From: JBMDXB01 sp048594885
Lineage (GTDB): Bacteria > Acidobacteriota > Vicinamibacteria > Vicinamibacterales > 2-12-FULL-66-21
Direction: 5' to 3'
Assembly (NCBI GenBank): GCA_048594885.1
Contig: JBMDXB010000029.1
Span: 1 to 64,000, forward strand
Length of the DNA: 64,000 nucleotides
Positions 34,285-41,831 of this stretch are shown here, in pieces (position 1 is the stretch's first letter; each line of letters opens with the position of its first letter). The notes below the pieces were generated by a model. It was not told the DNA's origin, searched no databases, and saw only the letters and a list, made by a program, of their open reading frames with translations. Both the position numbers and the translations under genes were made by a program.

Positions 34285-34530
34285 TCAATTCCCGCAGTTC
34301 CGGTCGACGAAGGCCTTCAGTGTACAGCGAAGCTCCTCCGGCAGATCCTCTTCGTGGATCGATCGCAGCAGCGACAGCGTGGACTGGTAGGTTCTCAGTT
34401 GCGCGACGCATCGCGGGCAGGCGGCGAGGTGGCGTTCGAGCTTCGCGTGAACGTCCTGCGGGAGCTGATGCTCGACGAAATCGGCGAGAAGGGTGACGAG
34501 ATCGCCGCAGCGCTTCGGCCTGTCAGTCAC
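34285..34530 (-). CDS. zinc-finger (ZAS-type) anti-sigma-like protein
   Basis: An 81-residue soluble protein with the HX3CX2C motif HLAACPRC (about residues 34-41) and an upstream Cys8, the signature of zinc-binding anti-sigma domains. No membrane segment follows, so it would act as a cytoplasmic, RsrA-like anti-sigma factor. No sigma gene is adjacent; the nearest ECF sigma (38038) has its own anti-sigma partner. The GTG start lies against a GGGTAAA word array whose AAGGGT may serve as ribosome binding site. Confidence 0.75.
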   Translation of the reverse strand: MTDRPKRCGDLVTLLADFVEHQLPQDVHAKLERHLAACPRCVAQLRTYQSTLSLLRSIHEEDLPEELRCTLKAFVDRNCGN

Positions 34531-34575
34531 CCTTACCCTTTACCCTTTACCCTTTACCCCTGACCCTTACCCTTC
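34528..34575. repeat. tandem heptamer array (CCCTTTA words)
   Basis: About six copies of CCCTTTA/CCCTTAC, the reverse complement of the GGTAAAG array at 4262. It fills the gap between the peptidase-fusion gene stop region and the zinc-finger gene start. Confidence 0.75.
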
Positions 34576-34579
34576 TCGA

Positions 34580-37500
34580 TCAGAAGTCGTATCCGATCCA
34601 CATCGAGAAGCGCGGCTTGCGGAACCAGGTGCTGCCGCCGTACTGCGCGAAGACCAGGTCTTCCCACTCCTTGTTGAACAGCGTCCGCCACGACCAGTCG
34701 AAGTGGATCGGGAAGCCGAGCGCGAACGTCTCGAGGCCGATGCCGTACGACGCGCGGCCGTCGATCAGCTTGAACCCGTCGATGATCTGCGTGACGCCGT
34801 AGACCGGCACGCGGTTGCCTGGCGCCGTCGGATCGGGGGTGGTGCCGAGAATCGGACGGTAGACGAACGGGCTCTTCGACCAGACCTTCATCGGCAGGCC
34901 CTCGTAGCCGGCAGCGCCCAGGTTCACGAAGGCGATGCCGCGCAGGCCACCGATGACGCCGATGGGCGTGAGCGCCGCCTCGATCAGCGGGAAGCGGAGC
35001 TCGGCGTTCGTGAAGAAGCCCTTGTTGCCGAGGAAGTCCAGGTACTCGTAGCCGCGCATCTCGGAGTTGCCGCCGAAGTACAGGTAGCCGGGGAAGTCGC
35101 CCCAGCTCTTGAAGCCGCGGACGCGGAACGCCAGCACGCCATTGGTCGCCAGCCGCAGGTAGTAGCGCGCGTCGAGATCGGCCGTCTGGCGCGACAGCAT
35201 GTCGTTGCCGACCTTCGGCGCGTACTCGTAGCCAATGCGGACGGTGTTGCCCGCCAGCGGTCCGTACTCACGAAACACGGTCGTTTCCTGCACGTAGGCG
35301 ATGCCCAACGGCATGAACGATCCGCTCGAGAACAGCGTGCGGCCGTACACCTGCTGCTGGTACTGGTCGGCGATCTGCTGCAGCGACTCCTCGTTGTAGC
35401 GCTGGTTGAACTGCATGACACCGGCCGTCAGCTCGACGCGCGCGTAGCGGTTGAACGGCCAGATGCCGAACGCCGTCACGCCGCGGGCGGTCTGCGTCGC
35501 CAGTGCCTGATCGCGATCCAGCCACGCATAGTCGAGGTCGTAGAGGACGCCCGGCTGATAGCCGTAGTAGAACTGCGTCTGCGAGAACGCCTGCAGCGCG
35601 TACTGCAGCCGCCGCGACAGGTTGAGGTACGAGAACGACATCGTCCGGTACTGCGACACGGACGCGGCGTACATGTTGAACTGCTTGTCGCCGAGGACGT
35701 CGGTGAACGTCACCTGGGTGCCGCCGAACAGATCGCCGCCGCTCGTGACGCCGAGGTTGACCGGCGGACGTCCCTCGAGAAACATCTTCTCGAAGGTCCC
35801 CTTGCGCCGGATGTTGCTGCGCACGAGCGTGTGGGTCATCGGCGGCTGGAAGTCGATGATCGGTCCCGGCGCGCCGAAATCGGCGCTCGCCACCGTGGTC
35901 ACCGGCTCTTCGCGCGTCAGCGTGTGGATGCCGAACTCCGTCTTGTAGTAGGTGACGAAGGCGATCTTCGTCTTGCTCTGATCCTTGAGCACGATCGGCG
36001 AGACGTTGGCCGTCAGCGTATCGGTGAATTGGCGCAGCTCGCCGGTCTTCAGGTTCAGCGTCCAGATGTTGTAGATGTTCCCGTTGCGCGCGATCTCGGG
36101 GTCGATCGCCTGGTTGGGATCGGTTGCGGTCGACGGGAACACGATCGTGTTCTCGTCCACGAACTGCGCGCCGCCATCGTCGTGCGTGCCGAAGGTCACC
36201 TGCGTCTTTTCGCCGCTGCCGAGATCGAGCCGGAACAGCTTGTCGTTGCTGCTGACGCGCTTGATGTAGATGAGGGACTTGCCGTCCGGTGCGTAGGTCG
36301 GCGCGTAGTCGCCGAACTCGTCGTTCGTCAGGTTGCGGATCTCACCGGTCTCGAGATTGACGGCGAAGATGTCCTGCACGCCCGATCGGATGGCGGCAAA
36401 CGCCACCTCGCGGCCGTCCGGGCTGATGTCCGGCGACTCCGGCGCGTCGACGGTCTTCATCTCGATGCGCTTCTCGATCTTGCCGCTGACGACGTTCTGG
36501 AGGATGAGGGTCTTCTGCTTCTCGGTGCGCGCGAAGTAGGCGAGGCGGTCGCCGACCGGCGACCACGACATCCACGCCACCGCGTTGCTGCGGAAGCCGC
36601 CGGGCTGCGAGATGTACTCGTAGCCGCGGTCCTTGTTGAAGCCGCTCGTCAGGTTCGACACGACCTTCGAGTCCTTCGTCGAGACGAGGATGATGTCGAG
36701 CTCCTGGTCCTTGCGGTTGCCGGCGACGACCGCCATCAGGTCGCCCGAGGGGGACGGCTCGATCGAGATGACCGCGACGTACGGCGTCTTTTCGCGTTTG
36801 GGCGCGAGGTTGCGCCCGTAGTCCTGCGGCCGCTCCTTGTCGCGGAACGGCTTGAAGCGGTCCTTCATGTACTTGTCGAACTGCTCGTCGAAGTCCTCCG
36901 GCTTGATGCGGAAGGCCTCTTCGTACGCGCTCTCGCCGCCGCCGATGACCGCTTTGCGGAGCGCGAACAGGAACTGCCGCAGGCCTTCCTTGCCCCACTT
37001 CGACTCGATGAACTCGAACGCGGCGTGGCCCATCGAGTAGATGACGCGGCCGGCCTCGTAGCTCGCCTCGAACTCGCTCATCTTCGGGATGTTGTCGGTG
37101 ATGGCGGCGTCACGGACCTGCATCAGATCGAACGGGTTCCAGTAGCCCGCCATGTAGTTCGCGAGCCCCTCGTCCACCCACGGCGGCAGGCCGCGGCGCA
37201 GCAGCGAGCGCGGGATGATGTCGAATTCGAAGATGTGCGTCAGCTCGTGGGTGATGAGGCGGTAAAGCTGGTCGGTCGGCTCGTCGATCGGGAGGACCAT
37301 CCGATCGCGGTACGGCTCGGCGAACGCGAGGACGCCTTCGGGCAGCTCGCTCGGGTCGATGTTCTGTTGCTGGAACTCGCTCGCCGTCTTGAACAGGACC
37401 ATCGGCACTTTGTGCGCGAGATCGTGTTTCAGATCGGAGCTGATTTGCTGGTAGGCGCTCTCGGCGTAGCTGGTGATTCGTTCGAGGTGCTGCTCGATCT

Positions 37501-37768
37501 CCGGGTAGTAGAACATCTCGAAGTGGTCAGTCGTGTAAATGTGCCACTTGAAGTTGTCGTACCGGATGCGGTTCTTCTGGTAGTAGGGGATGTACGGCGT
37601 CTGCCGATAGCTCTGGGGTGAGAACCCGCTTTGATTCGCCGCGCGCTCCTTCAGGAGCCGGCATACGCCGGCGTCCGCAGACGCGTCAGGCGCCGCCGCC
37701 AGCAGGCCGACGAACGCCAATGGGAGTGCCATGCACGGCACGGTTGCGCGCGAAAGGCGCGTTCGCAT
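34580..37768 (-). CDS. secreted gluzincin peptidase / TolB-like propeller / outer-membrane barrel fusion
   Basis: A 1062-residue exported protein with three parts. After the signal peptide (about 1-32), residues 60-300 form a gluzincin-type peptidase domain with the zinc motif HELTHIFEFD (HELTH near 173) and a downstream WVDEGLANYMAGY glutamate motif. Residues about 320-620 hold TolB/WD40-like blades (SPSGDLMAVV, SPVGDRLAYFAR, SPDGREVAFAAI, APDGKSLIYIK). Residues about 650-1062 form a beta-rich region with alternating aromatic strands and a C-terminal phenylalanine (WIGYDF), typical of outer-membrane barrels of the surface-antigen/Omp85 kind. The peptidase would thus be tethered to an outer-membrane pore. 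A GAGGTG ribosome binding site precedes the ATG. Each part is intact. Confidence 0.82.
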   Translation of the reverse strand: MRTRLSRATVPCMALPLAFVGLLAAAPDASADAGVCRLLKERAANQSGFSPQSYRQTPYIPYYQKNRIRYDNFKWHIYTTDHFEMFYYPEIEQHLERITSYAESAYQQISSDLKHDLAHKVPMVLFKTASEFQQQNIDPSELPEGVLAFAEPYRDRMVLPIDEPTDQLYRLITHELTHIFEFDIIPRSLLRRGLPPWVDEGLANYMAGYWNPFDLMQVRDAAITDNIPKMSEFEASYEAGRVIYSMGHAAFEFIESKWGKEGLRQFLFALRKAVIGGGESAYEEAFRIKPEDFDEQFDKYMKDRFKPFRDKERPQDYGRNLAPKREKTPYVAVISIEPSPSGDLMAVVAGNRKDQELDIILVSTKDSKVVSNLTSGFNKDRGYEYISQPGGFRSNAVAWMSWSPVGDRLAYFARTEKQKTLILQNVVSGKIEKRIEMKTVDAPESPDISPDGREVAFAAIRSGVQDIFAVNLETGEIRNLTNDEFGDYAPTYAPDGKSLIYIKRVSSNDKLFRLDLGSGEKTQVTFGTHDDGGAQFVDENTIVFPSTATDPNQAIDPEIARNGNIYNIWTLNLKTGELRQFTDTLTANVSPIVLKDQSKTKIAFVTYYKTEFGIHTLTREEPVTTVASADFGAPGPIIDFQPPMTHTLVRSNIRRKGTFEKMFLEGRPPVNLGVTSGGDLFGGTQVTFTDVLGDKQFNMYAASVSQYRTMSFSYLNLSRRLQYALQAFSQTQFYYGYQPGVLYDLDYAWLDRDQALATQTARGVTAFGIWPFNRYARVELTAGVMQFNQRYNEESLQQIADQYQQQVYGRTLFSSGSFMPLGIAYVQETTVFREYGPLAGNTVRIGYEYAPKVGNDMLSRQTADLDARYYLRLATNGVLAFRVRGFKSWGDFPGYLYFGGNSEMRGYEYLDFLGNKGFFTNAELRFPLIEAALTPIGVIGGLRGIAFVNLGAAGYEGLPMKVWSKSPFVYRPILGTTPDPTAPGNRVPVYGVTQIIDGFKLIDGRASYGIGLETFALGFPIHFDWSWRTLFNKEWEDLVFAQYGGSTWFRKPRFSMWIGYDF

Positions 37769-38037
37769 GTGTCACCTCTGAGCTGGCAGCCGGAATCGCC
37801 GCCGGTGGCCGATGGTACTCTGGCTAAGACGGTTGCCGCAAATCTTTCGTCCCCAAACGACTGCACCCCAGCAAGGTGTATGCCTGTGGTTGGGCCGCGT
37901 GAAACCGGCGTCGCGTGGCGCCGCCGGTCCCTATCTGTCGCCGCGGCGAGGCGGTTTGCGTCCCTTCTAGTAGAATCTCGGAATAAACGGTCGTCTCCGC
38001 GGTGTTTCCACCGATGGGCGTCCGTCGTGTCTGACCC
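37769..38037. other. intergenic region between divergent genes
   Basis: 269 bases separating the fusion gene (minus) from the ECF sigma gene (plus). It must hold both promoters. GGAATAAACGG at about 37979 resembles an ECF-type -35 but no paired -10 is convincing. No gene, repeat or terminator was recognised. Confidence 0.4.
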
Positions 38038-38640
38038 ATGGTCTTCCGCCGACGCCCGCCGACGCCGTCCGCCAGCCCTGCGGGCACCCGCCTGCGGGAT
38101 GCCGGTGTGGACGCGTTCGAGCAGGAGGCGCTGTCGTTCATCGACAGCCTGTACGGAACAGCGCTGCGACTGACGCGAAACCGGGCCGATGCCGAGGACC
38201 TGGTCCAGGACACGTATTTGAAGGCTTTTCGCGCGACGGAGCAGTTCGAACGCGGGACGAACCTGAAGGCGTGGCTGTTCACCATCCTTCACAACACGTT
38301 CCGCAACCGCGTGCGGGACGCCGGCCGGAGCCCGATTGACGTGGACAGCGAGGTGGTGGAGCAGGCAACGGCGGCCGGACCCCACGAGCACACGCCGGAG
38401 GAGCTGTTGACGCGGGCGACGCTCGACGCGGACCTCCAGGCCGCCGTCGATGCGCTGCCGGACGTCTTCCGCCAGGCGGTCTGGCTCCGCGACGTCGAGG
38501 AGTTTTCCTACGCCGAGATCGCCGCGATGGCGGGCGTACCGATTGGCACGGTGATGTCACGCATTTCGCGCGGGCGCAAGATGCTCTTCGATCGCCTGAC
38601 GCGCGCGCGCGCAACGGGGTCCCTGGTCACTGGTCCCTAG
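38038..38640 (+). CDS. ECF-family RNA polymerase sigma factor
   Basis: A 200-residue sigma factor with region 2 (about 30-95: ALRLTRNRADAEDLVQDTYLKAF and FTILHNTFRNRVRD) and region 4 (about 130-190: LPDVFRQAVWLRDVEEFSYAEIA...GTVMSRISRGRK). It directs RNA polymerase to a specific regulon. The N-terminus before residue 25 is Pro/Arg-rich and the start is uncertain; ATG 38038 is the first plausible one. The final residues and TAG (SLVTGP-stop) are translated from a GGTCCCT word repeat. The downstream gene encodes its probable anti-sigma factor. Confidence 0.88.
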   Translation: MVFRRRPPTPSASPAGTRLRDAGVDAFEQEALSFIDSLYGTALRLTRNRADAEDLVQDTYLKAFRATEQFERGTNLKAWLFTILHNTFRNRVRDAGRSPIDVDSEVVEQATAAGPHEHTPEELLTRATLDADLQAAVDALPDVFRQAVWLRDVEEFSYAEIAAMAGVPIGTVMSRISRGRKMLFDRLTRARATGSLVTGP

Positions 38641-38790
38641 TCTCGGGTCCCTCGTCCCGGGACCAAGGACCTGGGACCGACCCGGGCCCCGGGACGAGGG
38701 ACCAAGGACCAAGGACCAAGGACCAAGGACCAAGGACCAAGGACCAAGGACCAGGGACCAGGGACCAGGGACCAGGGACGAGGGACCGAA
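38618..38790. repeat. GGACCAA/GGTCCCT heptamer-word element
   Basis: Begins with GGTCCCTGGTC words in the sigma gene's 3' end, then perfect 16-bp arms (38646-38661 and 38688-38703), then about seven tandem GGACCAA and four GGACCAG heptamers to 38790. It fills the whole gap between the sigma and anti-sigma genes and supplies the sigma stop codon. Confidence 0.88.
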
Positions 38791-38792
38791 GC

Positions 38793-39563
38793 ATGGCCAG
38801 TGAATGTCGCGAGATCGAAGCGCTGCTCGCCCCGTATGTGGACGGGGAGGCGGCGCCGCAGGACCGCGCGTCGGTGGACGCGCACCTTCGCGCGTGCCCG
38901 CCGTGCCGCGATCGCGCGGCAGGGGAGCGGGCCGCACGCGACGTCCTCCACACGCGGCGCGCGGAGCTGCGCGAACACGCGTCCGAACAGCTGCGCGCCC
39001 GGTGCGCCGTGCACCGCCCCGCGGCATCGCTGCCGCGCCGCGCGGCTCGTCCGCGCCTCGGCCGCGCGATCGTTCCGCTGTCGCTTGCCGCCACCCTGCT
39101 GCTCGCCGTCGCCGGTGCCTTCCTGTTCGGCGTCGGCAATCCCGTCGAAGCGATCGCCGCGCAATTGACGGTCGATCACCTCACCTGCTTCGAGCTCAAG
39201 CCCCACAGCGCGCCGCCGGAGCCTGCGGCCGCTGCCCGCCGTTTCAGCGAGACGCGCGGCTGGTCGATCGGCGTGCCACCGGGGAGCGCGTCGCACGACC
39301 TCGAGCTCGTTGGCGTGCGCCGCTGTTTTTCGACCGACGGCGCCAACGCGCACCTCATGTATCGCTGGCACGGCGAGCCGCTCTCCGTCTACATCGTCCC
39401 GCGCACGCTGCCGGGCGTCACGAGCGCGCCGCGGCGGGTTGAGCAACTCGGCTTCCGGGCGGTAATCTGGTCAGACGGCGCGCGCACATATCTCGTCATG
39501 ACGAAGCGCCGCGCTGCGGACCTCGACACCGTCGTCGGGTACGTCCGGGCCCACGTGAAGTAG
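38793..39563 (+). CDS. membrane-anchored zinc-finger anti-sigma factor
   Basis: A 256-residue protein: N-terminal zinc-finger anti-sigma domain with HLRACPPC (about 31-38), a membrane segment (about 90-112: IVPLSLAATLLLAVAGAFLFG) and an extracytoplasmic C-terminal domain with two Cys. It would hold the upstream ECF sigma factor inactive until a signal outside the membrane releases it. The pair is co-directional but separated by a 150-base word repeat, which is unusual for genes that need matched expression. The C-terminal domain is unrecognised. Confidence 0.82.
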   Translation: MASECREIEALLAPYVDGEAAPQDRASVDAHLRACPPCRDRAAGERAARDVLHTRRAELREHASEQLRARCAVHRPAASLPRRAARPRLGRAIVPLSLAATLLLAVAGAFLFGVGNPVEAIAAQLTVDHLTCFELKPHSAPPEPAAAARRFSETRGWSIGVPPGSASHDLELVGVRRCFSTDGANAHLMYRWHGEPLSVYIVPRTLPGVTSAPRRVEQLGFRAVIWSDGARTYLVMTKRRAADLDTVVGYVRAHVK

Positions 39564-39606
39564 CGATCAACGGCCAGCGGCCAAGCGAGGAAGGGACCAC
39601 GTTTCG

Positions 39607-40146
39607 ATGAGAATTCAATGGATTGGGGCGTTGGTTGTTGCACTGGCGATCGCGGGCCTCACCGTGCCAGTGGTGATGCGCGTCTCGCGGGCTGACGACT
39701 CCGCCCCGCCCTCGGCGAAAGGCTGCTCCGCGCCCCAGGGCAAGGCCAATCTCAATTTCAAGCTGAAGGACATGAACGGCGCGACCGTCAACCTCGCCGA
39801 CTACAAGGGCAAGGTCGTGCTGCTCAATTTCTGGGCGACGTGGTGCGGCCCGTGCAAGGTGGAGATTCCCGAGTTCATCCGCGCGTACGCGGAGCACAAG
39901 GACAAGGGCTTCGCGATCCTCGGCGTCTCGATCGACGACACCGCCGAACAACTGCGCGATTTCGCGGCAAAGTGGAACATGAACTACCCCGTGCTGCTGC
40001 TGCAGGAGGATTTCGAGGAGGCCTACGGTCCGCTCTACGCGGTTCCGGTCTCGGTCTTCATCGATCGCAGCGGATCGATTTGCCGCAAGCACTTCGGCGA
40101 GCTGAAGAAAGAGCAGCTGGAGCGCGAGCTGGAGTCGCTCCTGTAG
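39607..40146 (+). CDS. TlpA/ResA-like thiol-disulfide oxidoreductase
   Basis: A 179-residue exported thioredoxin-fold protein. An N-terminal hydrophobic segment (about 4-24) acts as signal or anchor; the thioredoxin domain (about 45-175) has WCGPC (Cys80/Cys83), the ISIDD-type strand VSIDDTAEQL and the cis-Pro loop YAVPVSVFID. It also has Cys at 40 and 160. Proteins of this group reduce disulfides in the periplasm, often for cytochrome c maturation. It follows the anti-sigma gene by 43 bases with a GAGGAAGG ribosome binding site and precedes a small Cys-rich protein. Confidence 0.85.
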   Translation: MRIQWIGALVVALAIAGLTVPVVMRVSRADDSAPPSAKGCSAPQGKANLNFKLKDMNGATVNLADYKGKVVLLNFWATWCGPCKVEIPEFIRAYAEHKDKGFAILGVSIDDTAEQLRDFAAKWNMNYPVLLLQEDFEEAYGPLYAVPVSVFIDRSGSICRKHFGELKKEQLERELESLL

Positions 40147-40161
40147 TATGATCGTCCCAGG

Positions 40162-40383
40162 ATGCTCAAGGGATTCACACACGCGCGTCTTGCCTGCGGC
40201 TGCCGCATCGGTTTCCGCGAAGGCGTCGAAGGCAGTCCGGTCACCGTCGTCGTCGAGGAAAAAGGACCTGGCTGTCCGCTGACCCTGCACGTCCGCGATC
40301 TTCCGCTGTTCGACTACCGCGAAGCGATGCGTCCGTCGACGCGTCTGCAGCCGCCGGGCGAAGAAGAATACGAGGAGAGCTAG
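40162..40383 (+). CDS. small cysteine-containing protein of unknown function
   Basis: A 73-residue protein, unrecognised. It starts MLKGFTHARLACGCRIGFREG and has Cys12, Cys14 and a third near 38 (GPGCPLTL), suggesting metal binding or redox activity; the tail is acidic (GEEEYEES). Ribosome binding site CCAGG just upstream. It sits 15 bases after the TlpA-like gene and just before the M28 peptidase, so these may be one transcript. Confidence 0.6.
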   Translation: MLKGFTHARLACGCRIGFREGVEGSPVTVVVEEKGPGCPLTLHVRDLPLFDYREAMRPSTRLQPPGEEEYEES

Positions 40384-40451
40384 TCGTCAGCCTTCTGCGC
40401 CTCTCCGCAAGGATCCGCGACCTCGCTTTACCAGCTTTAGCGCTCGTCTGC

Positions 40452-41831
40452 GTGGTCGGCGCACAGCCGGCCCCGCGAGAGGAGGCCTTCGCCTCGGCCG
40501 TCAATCAGGACCATCTGAAGCGCTACGTCCGCGAGCTGGTGGCGTTCGGCCCACGTATGGGCGGGACGCCGTCGAACGAAAAGTCCGCCGCCTACCTCGC
40601 CGCGCACTTCAAGAAGCTGGGACTCGACACGACAATCGTCGAGGACGCGCCGCGGCTGGCGCATTGGGAAGACGGATGGCGCATCGAGCTCGAAGACGGC
40701 GGCATCATCGACTCGGCGTACCCGATGGGGTTTTCTCCATCCGTGAAGGCCGGCACGCGCGCGGAGCTGCTGTTCGTGGCGAATCTGCGCAGCGCGACAC
40801 CCGATCCGTCGTGGAAAGGGCGCGCGATCTACACCCAAACAGACATTGGATCCGCGTACGCGGCGATCGTGAAAAGCGGATATCTGCCCGCCGTCATCTT
40901 CACGAGCGCGCCGAACGACCCGGTTCGATACGTCGACTGGTCGCGCGTCGGCCACCTGCCATCGCGCGCCGACAATCCCGTGCCCGCGTTCGCCGTGTCC
41001 TTCGTCGACGGCCGCACGCTCGCAACCGCCGCCGCCCAGGGACGAGGCGTCACGATACGGCTGTCGTCCACCATCCGCGAAGGACGTCCGCGTACCGTCG
41101 TCGCGACGCTGCGCGGCCAGGACGCTGATGCCTATTACCTGATCTGCGCGCACGGCGACTCCGACTCCGGCGGACCGGGCGCCGATGACAACGCGTCGGG
41201 TGTGGCGACCGTGATGGAGATTGGGCGCGTCTTCTCCGAGCAGATCGCCCGCGGCACGCTGCCGCGCCCGCGCCATTCGATCCGCTTCGTCGTCTGGGGA
41301 TCCGAGTACGCGTCGGCACGGTCCTACATCGAGCGTGAAGGGGACGCGCTGAAACGGGCGCGCGCGGTCATCAATTTCGACGAGACCGGGACCGGCGCCG
41401 AGCGGGAAGCGATCTACTTCGAGTCGAACGACGTGCCGTGGAACGAGACGCTGCTGCGGACGTTCGACAAGGTTGGCGAGCACTATCTGAACAGGCCGGG
41501 ATTCTGGACCGAGTACACGACCAACCCGTCGCAGGGCGGCACGGATTCATACGCGTTCCTGCCAAGACAATACAGAGGCACCGGCTACACTGCGCTGCAG
41601 ATCCCCTCGACGACCGTGTACACCGCGGCGTGGGACCAGCTTCGCGATCTGAAGCAGACGCCAGGGTGGGAGTCGAAGGGGACACCGGATCCGAAGAATC
41701 TGAAGATCGACTACTCCCTGTATTACCACTCGTCGGCCGACACGCCGGAGAACACGACTGAACGAGAGCCGCAGAACATGGTGCGCGCGGTGAAGGCGAC
41801 GGGCATCGTGCTCCTGCGGCTCAACTGGTAG
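40452..41831 (+). CDS. M28-family zinc peptidase, probably exported
   Basis: A 459-residue metallopeptidase: PA-like insert region (about 100-210) and an M28 catalytic core with the zinc-ligand segment AHGDSDSGGPGADDNASG (near 235) and later VVWGSEYASARSY and HSSADTPEN. It would cleave N-terminal residues from peptides outside the cytoplasm. The start is a problem: from GTG 40452 the protein lacks a signal peptide, but the same frame open upstream from a CTG at 40395 encodes RLSARIRDLALPALALVCVV, a good signal sequence. No ATG, GTG or TTG exists in that stretch, so initiation may be at CTG. Convergent with the ankyrin gene, overlapping it by 11 bases. Confidence 0.82.
   Translation: MVGAQPAPREEAFASAVNQDHLKRYVRELVAFGPRMGGTPSNEKSAAYLAAHFKKLGLDTTIVEDAPRLAHWEDGWRIELEDGGIIDSAYPMGFSPSVKAGTRAELLFVANLRSATPDPSWKGRAIYTQTDIGSAYAAIVKSGYLPAVIFTSAPNDPVRYVDWSRVGHLPSRADNPVPAFAVSFVDGRTLATAAAQGRGVTIRLSSTIREGRPRTVVATLRGQDADAYYLICAHGDSDSGGPGADDNASGVATVMEIGRVFSEQIARGTLPRPRHSIRFVVWGSEYASARSYIEREGDALKRARAVINFDETGTGAEREAIYFESNDVPWNETLLRTFDKVGEHYLNRPGFWTEYTTNPSQGGTDSYAFLPRQYRGTGYTALQIPSTTVYTAAWDQLRDLKQTPGWESKGTPDPKNLKIDYSLYYHSSADTPENTTEREPQNMVRAVKATGIVLLRLNW

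Noticed and set aside
34493..37621. A 1042-codon open frame on the plus strand opposite the peptidase fusion
   Set aside because: It lies wholly antisense to a gene with clear domains; high GC with few stops in the complementary frame explains it. Its composition (Arg/Asp/Val/His-rich) is that of a shadow frame.
37979..38010. ECF-type promoter GGAATAAAC before the sigma gene
   Set aside because: The -35 is only similar and no -10 partner at proper spacing could be chosen with confidence.
38700..38790. Possible CRISPR array in the GGACCAA repeats
   Set aside because: Units are 7 bp with no spacers, and no cas gene is near.
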